This document shows, in pieces, positions 27,000 through 41,587 of a stretch of DNA of 64,000 bases (its first letter is position 1; every line of letters begins with the position of its first letter). The stretch spans positions 68,009 to 132,008 of the forward strand of contig NW_001865087.1 of assembly GCF_000002865.3 (NCBI RefSeq), in the 5' to 3' direction. The DNA is from Monosiga brevicollis MX1 (taxonomy: Eukaryota > Opisthokonta > Choanoflagellata > Craspedida > Salpingoecidae). A program made the position numbers and the translations under genes. The notes under the pieces are model-generated. The model saw nothing but the letters and a program-made list of their open reading frames with translations, searched no databases and had not been told where the DNA came from.

Positions 27000-27858
27000 A
27001 GTCTGACAATTTGGGGAATCGGCGAAACACGGTTTTTCCTGCTTCAATCATACAGAAAGCAAAAGCAAACGGGAACCGCATCTTCACAGTCATTGCGTCA
27101 TTCTCGCCTATTTTGGGCAGAGCGGGTCATTCAAGTGTATAGTCTGTTACACTTTTAAAATAAATAAATAATTCTCCCGTTTTTTGATTTATCAAACCCG
27201 TTACGATTGGCTTAATAAACAGACTCTGCACCAATAAATCCAAATCTACAATCAATTTGAACATGTTTATGCCACTAGATCTATACAGATTTGTATTTTC
27301 TCCGTTTATCGGGTTGCAGTCGTTGTTGCCTTGGCGCTGCACATTTTCCCTTGTTCATCACAACCGGACGACGACAGGCGGAAGAGGTTTGGCCAAATCG
27401 TCGTGCTCCCGCCAGCCGTTCCGGTGTTTAGCCTTGGCTGCTTGCGCGTTTTCCTCGCCTGTGAGGTGGTGGTCTGGTTGTTTTGGGTTTCTGTCTGCTG
27501 CTCTGTGGCGTGGTTTGTTCGAATCCCGTTGTGAGCGCTCAGCTGGTTGACACAGACAGGCGGTTGATCGTGCATTTGGCGGCCGCGTCGTTTTCAAGTT
27601 GTGGGTGGTGAGGAGTGCAGATCCCAGACAGGCAGAGCCAGAGTCGTGCGCCTGGAGATAAGGGAAACGCTCCGCACCCCCAGCCCACTGAGAGGGGGCT
27701 CGGCTCGTTGGCAACGCATCCTTGTTCCTTTTTCCGTTTCATCTCTTGGCGTGCCATGTTTGACGCACATCTTTGCCCGCCCGGTTCTGGCCTTGGCGTT
27801 TTTGTCCATGGCGTGCCTGCCAATGGGTTTCCATTCCATAGTCGTCTCCCTCCGTTTG

Positions 27859-27902
<44 letters not shown>

Positions 27903-28233
27903 CCTCGCGGGAGGTTCTTTGAAAAGAAATCCAATAGCCATAGCATCCCTGCGCCCCCTGCTGCATCGTGTTTAGCAACAGCAGCAGCATTCACATTCGC
28001 CGCCATCAAGTCCCGCCCCCACCTCGTCCTGCCATGCCCCCTCTTGAGTGCCTCTCTGAACCAGCCATACACACCACGCGCGCGACACTCTGTGTCAGCC
28101 CCGAGAGAGCGTTTTCTCTTCTCTCTCTCTCTTTTTCTCTCTCTCTCCCTCTCTTGTCTTTTGGTTCTGTGGTTATGACATTTGGTAGCAGTATCACTGA
28201 GCTGCTACTTAGTGTTGGTCTGTGTGTGTGTGT

Positions 28234-28271
<38 letters not shown>

Positions 28272-28675
28272 CTTGTCGATTTTGTTTTGTTTTGTTTTTC
28301 TGGTCACTCCTCTGCCCTCTCTCTTCCTCTCCTCTCTCTTCCTCTCTCTCTGTTTTGTTGTTGCCTTCTGGACCTTTGATGCCTGGTCTGGGATTTGGAT
28401 GCCTCCCCCACACCCCCGTCCGCTTGCCGCCATCGCTTCAAGCCAACTCATCTTTTTCTTTCCGGCTGGTTGTGCCCTTTTTTTTTTTATCGACTCGCGC
28501 GCTCGCTCATTAGATTCTTTTGGATCCCCTTCCCAACCAGTGGTGCCCCATTTTCTTGCCGTTTGCCCCTTTGGCCAGCTTCAAGGCCTTTTTGGGTCTC
28601 CTGCACACGCTCGAGACGTGTGGGGAGACGAGTTTGTTTGTTTGCCTTTTTTTTTTCGAGGGGTGACCGTTGAGG
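27000..28675. other. intergenic region and leader of the GSK3 gene
   Basis: First 300 bases AT-rich. Then (TG)n at about 27862-27899 and CT-rich tracts on the plus strand at about 28117-28155 and 28237-28268, with T runs near 28480 and 28648. No supported gene. The pyrimidine tracts lie on the coding strand of the downstream gene. Confidence 0.5.
27862..27899. repeat. (TG)n microsatellite
   Basis: About 18 TG units upstream of GSK3. Confidence 0.9.
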
Positions 28676-30758
<2,083 letters not shown>

Positions 30759-31619
30759 GCAACGATCCGCACATACATCCTCAGCCCGAGTTTTTGAGCC
30801 GCACATTGCTGCCTTGGCTGCGGAATGTCATTGGCCTTTGATTCTCGCCATTCTCTCGACGATCTTGGTTTTTGGGAAGGCGTTGTTGGTCACGGTGCCC
30901 CAAAAAAATTCTTTTTGTGTATTGTGAACTTGTTCCGTTTTGCTTCCTCTCTTGACTTGAAGCTTCAGAAATGCCGTGTTCAATGTTGCTTAACTGCCTC
31001 TTTGTTCCCCTTGTTGTGTCGTAATCCCCCGTGCCTCTTTGTCTCACTCACAAGCGCTTGACGTTTTCTACGCAACCAGTCAAGCCGGAGGAGGAAGAGG
31101 AAGGTGTTTGCATGCGAATGCTTGTCAACGGCGCGTGCAAAACCTGTGTGCCGATGTGCGGTGCGTTCCGCGCACGAGCCAGTCTAGTCGAGATGACAAG
31201 CCCTTGCCCGGCACACCTGGATGCGCTGCATCTCAAGCCATGCTTGATTTGCCCGACTGGTGGTGGTGGTGGTGGTGGTGATCAAATTGATGGACTCGGT
31301 TCAAGTCGGGATCAATGCATGTCAAGGCTATGCCCATGGGCGAGCCTGCAGGCAGGGAATCACCACTTCAAGCCCCGTATGAAACTTTTAACATTAAAAA
31401 AAAAACGCATTCGGAAGGACTGAACTCGGTGACACAGAGACGCGCGTGCAGGCCTCTGGCTGAAGGTCACGTCGTTGCACTCGTTCGCTCCGTGTTCCTT
31501 CTGATCACACACTCTTGGTCCCCTTGGCAGTTGGGCGGGCGCCTCAAGGACGTTTGCCAACGTCGTTGCCCTGCAGCTCAAGTCCCCCCGTAGCACGACA
31601 AGCCAGCTCGTCTCGTCTC

Positions 31620-31702
<83 letters not shown>

Positions 31703-32476
31703 TTCGGTCAAGATTCGCGAAAGGGCATTGCGTAACACGTGCCACACCATGAGCAGGACTTTACCACACGTGCTTGTCACCTTAAAAGGTGAATAATGTG
31801 AATAACTTCACACACGTGATGCAGTTGTACCACACGTTGACTTGTTTCGGCTCCGAAACCGTCAAACGACGATCATCTCACATCATTCTCACACACCCTG
31901 ACTTGTGCGTCTCTCTGCCTGACTACAAACTAAAACTACATCTCTCTATTCAAACTCACTTTCTGCACCCTTTCTCTGGTTTTACCACTGCTTCAACATG
32001 GAAAAAAGCTTCTCCAAAGACCATTTCTCTGCTCAATTACCCCAGAACCACACACACCTCTACTCAGCCCCAACCCCTCACCCCATCTCTCTGCCATCTT
32101 GCCTCCTCTTTCCCGCCCTCGTGTCGTCGTGACCCGCGTCGCTGCCATTTTTCTCCTCCTGCTGCTCCCTGCTGCTCCCTGCCCCCTTCTTCCCTCTCTC
32201 TCTCTTCTCTCTCTTCTCTCCCTTCTCTCCCTTCTCCTTTCTCCCTTCTCCCTTCTCCGTCTTGATCTCCAGGAACGATTTTATTATTGGCACATGGTGT
32301 GCCAGCTGCCGACTTGACGACGCGAGCGCCTGAACAAGAAAGACTCTCCCCGTTACTCCTCCTCCTTCTTCTTCTGCGGTACAGCTGAGCCCGTTTTGCA
32401 TTTGCAGATCAACAACACCGGTCAGACGCTCTGGCAGCAGCAGCAGCAGCAGCAAAGTACTCCTAGACCGTCAAAC
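30759..32476. other. intergenic region between GSK3 and the ABCG gene
   Basis: No supported gene. Contains GTGGTG triplets at about 31260-31280, an A run near 31397, a long (CT)n at about 31618-31696 and pyrimidine-rich sequence at about 32185-32265 on the plus strand. The last part is the probable leader of the ABCG gene. Confidence 0.5.
31618..31696 (+). repeat. (CT)n microsatellite upstream of the ABCG gene
   Basis: About 39 CT units, pyrimidines on the coding strand of the downstream gene. Confidence 0.95.
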
Positions 32477-35175
32477 ATGGGTCTCCTTGATACCGGCAGC
32501 CACCGCCCGGGTCGGCCCAACGGCGAGCAGGCCGAGGCCATGCGTCGAAAGAGCTCTATGTCATATGCCATTGATCTATCTGCCAGCTCAGCCTCCCGCC
32601 TCACCTCCACCCGCCCCACTACCCTGCGCTTCCAAAACATCCGCTGGACCGTCAAAACCTCAAGTGGTGATAAGGAACTCCTCCATGGCATCACCGGTGA
32701 AGTCAAGCCGGGCGAAGTCCTTGCCATCATGGGTCCGTCTCCCCCCTATCGGCCAGGCCACAGCATCGCCCGTGACCTCTTACGCCCTCGCCCTTACCCT
32801 CGCCCTCGCACCCACTCCTCCCCTGCATACTAGGTCCGTCCGGAGCTGGTAAAACGTCACTCATCCAAATGCTCTGCGGACGCGAACGCCACGATGAACT
32901 CCCCGATTCAGGCATCACCCTCAACGGCCATCCCCTTGACAAACGCCAGCGACGACGCATCTCCTACGTCATGCAAAATGACGTCCTCCTGAGCAACCTC
33001 ACCGTCTACGAAACGCTCAAATATGCCGCCCTCCTCCGTCTCCCCGGTCACTATACCCATCAGGAAAAAATGCAGTGCGTCGAAGACGTCATCGACGCCC
33101 TCGGCCTACGACATGCCACTGAAACCATCATCGGCAATAACGTTCGCCGCGGCGTCTCCGGTGGCGAGAAAAAGCGCGTCAACATTGGCGTCGAACTCAT
33201 GGCCGACCCCGCCGTCATGATCCTCGACGGTATGCCCATGTCCAGCAACACCCACTCCATCCCTGTGCCCGGACCTCACTCACAGCCCAACCTCAACCCC
33301 AATAGAGCCCACCTCTGGCCTGGACTCGAGCACGGCCCTTCATCTCATTGGCCTCCTCCGCAAGCTTGCAACCAACCAGCAACGCACCGTACGTTTCAGC
33401 CGCGGGGAAGAGAGAGAAGAACAGGAACTAGAAAAAAACAAAAGCATCGCTGGCTCCATGATGGCCATCTCACGCATTGCTACCCGACCACTAGATTGTT
33501 GCAAGTTTGCATCAACCATCATCCCAGCTGTTTGCGCACATGGACAAGTTGCTCCTTTTGGCCAAGGGCGATGTCGCCTACTTTGGTCCTGCCAACGCCG
33601 CCACCGCCTATTTCCGCCAGGCTAACATGCCGTGCCCCCCCGAGTTCAATCCTTCCGACTACTTTCTTGATGTCTTGACCGACCCTGAACGCCGTCAACG
33701 CGCCGTCGACTTTTACAATAGCAAGCAATTTGTGCCTCCCAAAGCTGGCAAAGAGATCTCCGGGCCTCGCATCCTTGACCTTGATGCTTCCCTCAGCGAG
33801 TCGTCCCTGGACTCTGCCCCCGCGCCAGTCACAAGTGCTTCATTGCCCTTGCCTCTGGGTGGCGGTGATGGTAATGATGATGAATTGGCCGGCGATCGCT
33901 GGCCCATCGGCTGGTGGGCTCAAACTAAAATTCTCATGTCCCGCTCCTTCAAGCAAAGCAAGGGTGAATTCTGGACTTGGATCAACTTTTGCCAGGGCGT
34001 TGTCATTTCCGTCGTCGTGGCGGCCCTCTGGTGGCAAACCCCAGAGCGCGAGGTAACATCTTGATCATTTTGAACAGCCGACCCTCAACCCATAAAGCGC
34101 TAAAACTGAAAAACCCGATGCACCAACTTGGACTCACCGTGTTTGTATACCCCCGCTTGCAGTCCCGCCTGCAGGATCGCGTCGGGTATTCGTTCTTCGG
34201 GCTAGTGTACTGGTCCTTTCAGATGCTTTTCTTGGCCACCCAAGTCTTCCCGAGCGAGCGTGACGTGCTTACCAAAGAGCGTGCCTCGGGATCATATCGT
34301 CTCTCGGCCTACGTCGTTGCCAAGTCGATTAGTGAGCTGCCGTTACTTGTGGCCCTCCCCACCTTCTTCTTCGTTGTCACCTACTGGAGTGTTGGCCTCG
34401 AAGGCGGCTACCGTGCTCTCTTTGCTTGGATGATCCTACTTCTCTGCTCCTTTACCACGTCAAGCATTGGTCTCTTTTTGGGTGCCAGCGTCCTCAACGG
34501 CAAGCGTGCTGCAACGGCTGCTACCGTTTTCATGCTCACATCCATGCTTCTGGGCGGATTTTACGTTCAGTACCCGCCCCCAGGCCTTGAGTGGGCCAAA
34601 TACCTCTCCCTGATCAAATACGGGTATGTCATTCCTTCCTTATGCACACGCCCGTGCTTCAAACCGGCGGCGAGTGGTGCCGTGCCGCACGGCCTCATCA
34701 AACCGACCGCTTTCATGATGGCGCCACCCATGTATAGGTACCATTCTCTTTTGGCGTTGGAGCTTGACCAGTCTGACTTGTTCTTTACATGCGATGTTGA
34801 ATCCTCCGCTTACGATGTGAGTGGCTGGTTGCCTCCCCTCAGGAAATGGTTGCATGTGCCATGATCCTCATTCCACCCTTCCAACATTCTATAGGCGTGC
34901 AATGATCCACTTACGCGCGCACAGGGCATCCCCGCTCGCGATGTGCTCGCCCAATATGACGTATGTTCACCTCCCTTTTTTTGCTTCTTTGTTTGTGTTA
35001 TTTGTGTTGATTTTCCTGGGCACCTTCTGGCCTTGCTGACCATTCCTTGCCTTCTCTGCGCCAGGTGGACGACCGAGTCTGGCTCAACGTGATTGCTCTC
35101 ATCCTTTTTGCCCTCTTCTTCCGTATTGCGGCCTATCTAAGCCTCAAATACCTGCTGTTCCGCCATTCAAGCTGA
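32477..35175 (+). CDS. ABCG-family half-transporter
   Basis: Eight exons: 32477-32732, 32834-33229, 33306-33388, 33495-34052, 34163-34623, 34738-34816, 34925-34960, 35065-35175; 1,980 bases, 659 residues, normal for ABCG half-transporters. The ATP-binding domain comes first: Walker A GPSGAGKT, Q-loop SYVMQNDVLL, signature VSGGEKKR, Walker B with D-loop VMILDEPTSGLDS, and H-loop SLHQPSS. The membrane domain follows, with helices around VVISVVVAALWWQ, FFGLVYWSFQMLFLA, LLVALPTFFFVVTYW, LLLCSFTTSSIGLFLG, VFMLTSMLLGG and the last one at LNVIALILFALFF. This NBD-before-TMD order is diagnostic of subfamily G (white/ABCG1/ABCG2). It should work as a dimer; lipid, sterol or xenobiotic export is possible but the substrate cannot be read from sequence. 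Confidence 0.92.
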
Positions 35176-35954
35176 ATCTGACAGCATGTTTTCTCATTCC
35201 GCATCGCTTTCCTCTCCTCCTTTCTTTCTCGTCTGGAGTTTTACTTGGAGTTATTTGGCCTGCGCGGTCCGACAGCTGTGCTGTCTCTCTCGTGCCCGTG
35301 CTTGCCTTTACTGACCTTCGTTCTTGACCCCGTTCTTCGAATTGACCTTCCTTGTTGACCTTCCATTCTGATGGATTCTCGACTTTTTACGTCAAGCCCA
35401 GTTCTGACTCGCAAACTCTTGGAAAACCTCAGGGTGGGCGCAGTTCCGCGTGAGCTTGAATTTTTCTGACTGTCTGGTAGTAGAAAGACGCGCATAGAAA
35501 CACTAAGTTTCCTCGCAACAGGTCAGGGGCCAGTTTTTGGCGCCCAAACACAGCACGTCGTACATTTGCCACAGGCACATACTCTAAACAGATTTGTGGA
35601 CAGTAACAAGAGCATGGCCCTGCACAAGAAGAACGAAAACCGATAAGGGATAAAACACGACTCGCCCAAAGGGCGCATCGCTTGGGTGTGGCAGAGCACA
35701 CATGAATCAAGAGGACACAACCATAATGTGCTCAAGCACATACAAGCACATACAAGCACATACAAGCACATACAAGCAGACGTTCATACACACTGACAGT
35801 GCACACAAGGGAAACGGCACGGGCAACGGCAAGTTGGCGAAAATGAAAGGACAACAAGGACAGCTGTGCCGCAGTACTCTGCTGCATACGCTTTGCAGAG
35901 AGTCTGCAACGCGGCAATCTGGTCACAACCATCAAAGGCATGACGCAAGCAACC
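35176..35954. other. convergent intergenic region (ABCG and PLK 3' flanks)
   Basis: No gene seen. Contains four tandem copies of a 10-base unit at 35733-35778. Confidence 0.5.
35733..35778. repeat. 10-bp tandem repeat (CAAGCACATA)n
   Basis: Four near-perfect units in the 3' flank of the Polo-like kinase gene. Too short and gap-free to be a CRISPR-type array. Confidence 0.85.
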
Positions 35955-38897
35955 CTATGCGCGCTGGGGGCTGGATTGCCGGCTCTTGCTCAACATGTGG
36001 TTGATAACGTCGGTGGCGTAGGACAGGCGGGCCACGAGGACATCAATGCTGGCATGCTTGCTGCGGCTGATCTCATCGAGGGTGTAAACGCGCGTTTCGC
36101 CCTCCGTGTCGATGAAGGCAACTGTATCGCGTGGACCGTTGACCACGACCTTGGTATGATCAAAAAAGTTGATTTGGACAATGCCAATGTTGAGGCGAAA
36201 CACAATGGCATGCTTGGTGCGAAGCCACTTCTTCACAAATGGCATGTCCGTCGTCTGCGCCGAGGCCTTGGCCAGTGCCGCGGGACCCTAATGGAGTTTC
36301 AACAAAAACCCCCGGTGCGTGAGAGTGTGCCGACGGGCGATTATGATCGCAACAGGATCAGACCAAAGCATGTGCCCCTGGGGGCAAGGAGTTCGCCGCA
36401 AGCCAGGCCGAAGTAATTGTCTTACGTCCTGCAAGTTGTCACGCATGTAATCGCGAAAGTACTTGAGAAGAGCGATCTTCTTGGTCATGTCATCGGGGAA
36501 AGAATCCAGGGTCATGGCCGTCGTGGCTCCGCCCTTGCGCTCACGATTTGTAAACTCAACGTGACTAAAAACGTAAAACGCGAGGCAAAGACGGGCGGCA
36601 GGAGCAAGGATATTAGGGAATTGGTGCAAAACGAGTCTGTTGCAGGTCTGTGTGGCCTCGGCATGATGCAAAACGGAACGCACTGGAGATCGGAGGAGAG
36701 CACCATCTTTGTGTTATCGTTGAAGAGGACGCCAACACTGTCGTCAGAGAGCTGGTAGCCCAAGCCATACTTGTACGAGTAATCGATCCATTTGGTCACG
36801 GCATAGCCGGCCTTGGCCTCGGGGGCAGGGGCCTCCATGGGCTCGCGATACGAGGCGGCAGCTTGCAGGGCCGTCACTTGTGAAAGGCGCGTGTAAAGGG
36901 CCTGCAGGTTGTCGTTTGCAGCTCGCGGGGTGGTCGAGGGAGTTGTGGTCGAAGTGGCGGCGACAGATGCTACGCGGTGTGTTTGAGTGGGTGCAACGGT
37001 CTTGGGGTGGGGATCGGTGCTGCGCATGTCGATGACCTTTGGCGCAGGCTTGCTGATATGGCGGGCATCCTCGCGGTTGGTGTTGAGTGATCCAAGGGGG
37101 GCGCGGCCGCTAGGGACGAGGCTCTCGGCATGAATCTTAGCACCCACTGAAGTGGTGGTGACGGGGTTCTCCAAGTTGGTGTGAGCCGAGCCGGGCTGGG
37201 CGCGGTAGGTGGCCGCGGGGCGCACCTGGCCAGGGATGCCGGCAAAGTCTGGAGTCATGTGCAGGGCCTTGATGGGCATGCGCTGAGGGATGTACGCGCT
37301 GCCTGCCAAGAAGGGATGGCGCATAATCTCCTCGCAGTTGGGTCGGCACTTGGGGTCACGGTGCAGCAACATGCGAATCAGGTCGACAGCCTCGGGGCTG
37401 ATCTGAAGGGTAGAAGGAAAGCTGTAGTCGTTGCGCTTAATTTTGCTGTACGTAGTCTTGATGTCACGTGTTTCAAAGGGAGGGCGGCCCACGATCATGG
37501 TGTAGAGGATGCAGCCGATGGACCAAATGTCCACCTCAAAGCTGTGTCCCGAGTCCTTGCCCTCGAGAATCTCGGGGGCAATGTAGTTGGGGGTACCGCA
37601 GAGCGTGCGTTTGCGTTCGCCATCATGGGTCAGGGCGGTGGCCAGGCCAAAGTCGCCGACCTTGACCTGCATCTCTTCGTTGAGGAAGAGGTTGCCCAGC
37701 TTGAGGTCACGGTGGATGACTCGGCGTGCGTGCATGTGGGCTGTGGCTTCGACAATCTATGCGGAGCGGTGTCCACCACGGAAAGGAAATCAGTTTGATG
37801 AAGAACGCAAGCAAAGGGGGAGTGAGCAGAGTGGCAACGGCTGTGTGGACACACCTGAAGCAGGAACCAGCGAGCCTCGATTTCCGACATGCCACGGCGG
37901 CGCTTGTGCAGCTCCATCATTGACTGAAATGAAGAAAAAGGTCGTGAGGGAACTCAGCACGCGCCGGTGTGTGTGTGGGGAACGATGGACATATATGACC
38001 AGTGCATTTTCGCAGGCAGCGTAACGGGCAAGAACGAACGAGGATGTGTCGAAGGAGCATACCTGGTTGGAGCAGATCTCGAGCAAGATATAGACGTTGT
38101 GTTCATCTTCAAAGTAGCTGTGGAAGCCGACAATGTACTTGTGGGTGAGCGAGCGGTGAATCTGGATTTCGCTTTTCAGCTAGATGGGGCGGGCAGACCG
38201 ATGGTGAGAATGGCCGTGCACAGTCGATGTGGGAAGCGCGACGGTGTTATTTTTCTCGAGGACTGCACGATGCGCTTGCATGGTGGTCCTTTTTCCTCCC
38301 TCCCTCTCTTTTATTGCGTTTATTTCCTGGCGTGAATGCTGTTTGCGACGGGCAGGGCAGGCGCACTTTTTCTTTGGCACGGTGCTTGCTGAGGGAGGAT
38401 TTGGCCACGATCTTGCCGGCATAGACACGCTTGGTCATGCTATCGGTGAGCTTGTAGCATTGGGCAAAGCCACCCTGAAGAAAACCGGACGAAACGGACC
38501 AAGGGCATGAGAGTTGCATTTGCAGCGCGGCGTGCAAAGCGCACGAGAAGCAGGTAGGGCAGCGGCAGGCACGAGTCTGTTTGGCTTCCTCTGGCTTCTC
38601 AAGTGACTGAGTTGATGTGTTTGAATGTAGATGTATTGCCCTTGAGCAGCCGCTGTAGGCGCGGCTGGGCCTTTGCAACCTGTTGGTTGTTTCGATGGGT
38701 GCTGGAGGGAGGAAGAGAGGGGAACACACCTTGCCAAGGAAGCTACCGCGAATGTACTTTGCGCCGGTGGCGGAATCCTCAATGATGGAAGGGATGCTTG
38801 ACGATGAAAAGCGGGAGCTGGAGCTGGAGGCTCGGCTTCCGGTGGTCACGGGTCGTCGCCCGTAGGCCGCGCTGCGCGCGGGCATGGCAGTCGCCAT
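35955..38897 (-). CDS. PLK1: Polo-like kinase (PLK1 type)
   Basis: Seven exons, minus strand: 38897-38730, 38474-38367, 38179-38063, 37923-37855, 37756-36684, 36564-36426, 36287-35955; 2,007 bases, 668 residues. The kinase domain has the Polo P-loop GSFLGKGGFAQCY, HRDLKLGNLFL, DFGLA and the activation-loop KRTLCGTPNYIAPE with the conserved activating Thr. A low-complexity linker precedes polo box 1 (VTKWIDYSYKYGLGYQLSD) and polo box 2 (KKWLRTKHAIVFRL, QINFFDHTKVVV). The Trp of polo box 1 and the His/Lys pair of polo box 2, which bind phosphopeptide in human PLK1, are kept, so primed-substrate docking should work. PLK1 drives mitotic entry, spindle assembly and cytokinesis. The start at 38897 is the first in-frame Met. 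The gene is in the reverse orientation to its ABCG neighbour. Confidence 0.93.
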
Positions 38898-39326
38898 CTT
38901 GGAAATAAAATTCTTAGAGAGTCTTGGACACGGGGGGCCTGTCAAGCGCTGCGCGGCAAAGCATGGATCGTGAGCGAGGCCGACGACCGTGGTAGATGGC
39001 AACTGTAGGATCAACGCAGAGCGATCGGGTCGGCAAGACGCAGGCTGCTGAGAGGGAAACAGGAGGGAGGAGGAGGCTTACTCTTGAGCCGCGAAAATGG
39101 CGGCAGCGACGCTGAGGAAAGCGGCCCACACCAGTTTGGCAGACAACAGGGCAACGATAACCTCACGAGAGCACGGGCCAGCTGCGCGCGCAACCAGAGA
39201 AAGCAACAAGCCCAGTTGCCAAATCAAAAACCGAATATCAAGCCACGCACAGACGTGAAGGAAAGAAGCGGGCAAGGTCAAGGTCAGGGCGGGGGAGAAA
39301 TGGAAGACCTGCGAGCGAGCGCACGC

Positions 39327-39361
<35 letters not shown>

Positions 39362-39796
39362 TTTTTTGAGAATTTTGAGGATTGAACATCCAGATTTCGA
39401 ATATTGGCGCCAAAAAAAGATCAAAGCCTTTGGCCTTAATTTCAATGCTACAACTATTGCAAAGCTACAGGCCGCAGATCATTGTCAGACGATATTGGCT
39501 GACGACGAATGCAGTGAGACATTGATTGAACCCCCTTCACACTTCTCTGAAACCTTTACTATAAAATCAATCCCCTTTGTCTCTCTCTTCTCTCTTCTTC
39601 TATTTCTCTCTTCTCTCTTCTTCCCTCTCTCTCTTCTCTTTCTCTCTTCTCTCTCTCTCTTCTCTCTCTCTCTCTTCTCAAACTCTCTCAAACTCTCTCT
39701 CAAACTCTCTCTCAAACTCTCTCTCAAACTCTCTCTCAAACTCTCTCTCTCTCTCAAACTCTCTCTCAAACTCTCTCAAACTCTCTCTCTCTCTCT

Positions 39797-39858
<62 letters not shown>

Positions 39859-39936
39859 GTCTCTCTCTCTCTCTCTCTCTCCACGTGGAACACCACACAC
39901 AACACACACAGCGACATTTTCGCGAGGACGAGGACG
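38898..39936. other. divergent region between PLK and PINX1 genes
   Basis: No gene supported. A (GA)n at about 39331-39357 gives CT on the PLK coding strand, while the CT tract at 39575-39881 lies on the PINX1 coding strand. Confidence 0.6.
39575..39881 (+). repeat. CT-rich tract with CTCTCTCAAA units, upstream of PINX1
   Basis: Starts as CTCTCTTCT repeats, passes through about ten copies of a CTCTCTCAAA-type unit (39675-39800) and ends as (CT)n, stopping 55 bases before the PINX1 start codon. A closely similar unit lies in mirror orientation at 62432-62712. Confidence 0.9.
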
Positions 39937-41587
39937 ATGGCGTTGGCGGAGCGTCGGGACCGGAGCAAGTACAAGTATGGCAGCGACCCGCGCGGTGCGA
40001 CGTGGTCGAATGGTACGTTGACAAACGCAATGTTGTAACAGAGGCAAAGTGGTTGGGGCTGGAGATCACCCTGGTCGTGGGTGGCGCGCTTGAAAATCGC
40101 CTGACACCCTCACGGCGCACCCTTGCCCTGTGGTGTATCTGTGGCATCATCTCGTCCCGTCGTCTAGACCAATCCAAGTTTGGATACAAGTACTTGCAGC
40201 GCATGGGCTGGTCCGATGGCCAAGGTTTAGGTCGGGATCAGAACGGCATTACCAAGCACGTCTCGGTTCGCAAGAAAAACAACTCGCTCGGTACGGAGAG
40301 ATGGCGCGGTCGCCAAGCTGACCTCTGTTTCGTTCCGCCCTCCACATACACCGCTTTTTGGGTTGTGTTTTCCAAAATGACTGCACATGAATAACGTACG
40401 CCGAGCCTTTCTCCTCACCTGGCTTTGCGGTCTGCGTCGGGCTTTAGGCATTGGTGCCGATGCCAATACAGACTACAATTGGCTCGCCACTCAAGACGCC
40501 TTCTCCGAAGTCCTGGCCGGTCTGAACGACGAAATTTGTACGTGGCCCTCTACCCTATGGGATTCACGTAACTGTCAATAACAACGCTCTTGAAACGCCC
40601 CAAGGCCCCCATCCCTGACTTTTCATGTTCTGGCCCTTGTCTCCTTAAGCGGGCAAGAAGACGGTTGATGAACAACAAGATGAGCCAAAGGGCTCGCAGC
40701 GTCAAAAATATGTCAACCGCCGCGCCCGAGCACTGTATGGGCGTTTTCAAAAGAGCAAGGACCTTTCCAAGTATTCGTCAGAAGATCTGCAGTGCATTTT
40801 TGGCGAGCAGGAGCGCCGCCCAGATCGCTTTAAGGAAGAGCCCTCTTCCGCCAAAGAAGAAGGCGATACCACCCCCGACGTGGTTCGTGATGCCTGGTCC
40901 CTCTCCCCCTCCATCCCCTCTCCATCCCCTCTCCATCCCCTCTCCATCCCCTCTCCATCTCCTATTGGCGGCTGTAGGCTCACCACTCCTTTGTTGTTGT
41001 TCCACATCTTCAGGATACCGACACTGGCGTCAAAACCTTGACGCAAGCCGTCAGCATTGGTGACTACTTTGCTGCCAAACTTGCTGGTATGTCCCCTTGC
41101 CCCTTGTTCCTTTTCTTCTTCCGTTCGTTCTTTTCCAGGTCCTTTGATGGCTTACCTTGGACTTTTCGTCATGGCTCGTCATTGCGCAGCCAAGCGTCTG
41201 GCTGCTGCCGGTGGAGCCCCTGCGTCGGCCAGCGCGGTCACGCCAGACTCCGAGGCCAACAGCCCCTTTCCCGCCTCCGACGCCAGTGAAAGCAGTGAGG
41301 CCGCTCAAGGTCAAGAAGAGGAGCAGCCCAAGAAGAAAAAGGCCAAAAAGTCCAAGAAGGAGTCCAAGAAGGAGTCCAAGAAGGAGTCCAAGAAGGAGTC
41401 CAAGAAGGAGTCCAAAAAGAGCAAAAAGAACAAGCGTGCCAAGGCGGATAGCGACGAGGACGACTCTGAGACAGCTGAAAAGGCCGCCAAGCGCGTCAAG
41501 GCCGCTGATGACCAACCAGACGCCAAGAAAAAGAGCAAGAAATCGAAAAAGGACAAGTCTATGAAGAAGAAAAAGTCCAAGGCCTAG
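39937..41587 (+). CDS. PINX1: PINX1-like G-patch protein (telomerase inhibitor / ribosome biogenesis)
   Basis: Six exons: 39937-40012, 40168-40290, 40448-40537, 40650-40882, 41014-41086, 41190-41587; 993 bases, 330 residues, as in human PINX1. The N-terminus has AERRDRSKYKYGSDP and TWSNDQSKFGYKYLQRMGW, then the G-patch (GWSDGQGLGRDQNGI). GADANTDYNWLATQDAF follows as in PINX1. The segment GRFQKSKDLSKYSSEDLQCI with FG after it matches the telomerase-inhibitory region of the family. The C-terminus is a Lys/Ser-rich tail built on a 12-base repeat encoding ESKK. PINX1/Gno1 proteins activate the DEAH helicase Prp43/DHX15 in the nucleolus, and the animal form restrains telomerase. Which role applies here is inference. 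Confidence 0.9.
41340..41415 (+). repeat. 12-bp coding minisatellite encoding ESKK
   Basis: About five copies of AAGAAGGAGTCC in the last PINX1 exon, in frame, giving a Lys/Ser-rich tail. Confidence 0.85.

Noticed and set aside
27500-27540. GTTCGAATCCCG resembling a tRNA T-loop
   Set aside because: The flanking bases do not form a T-stem, and no acceptor, D or anticodon arms pair upstream. No tRNA gene was supported anywhere in the window.
35733-35778. Short direct repeats as a possible CRISPR-like array
   Set aside because: Units are contiguous 10-mers without spacers, in a eukaryotic 3' flank.
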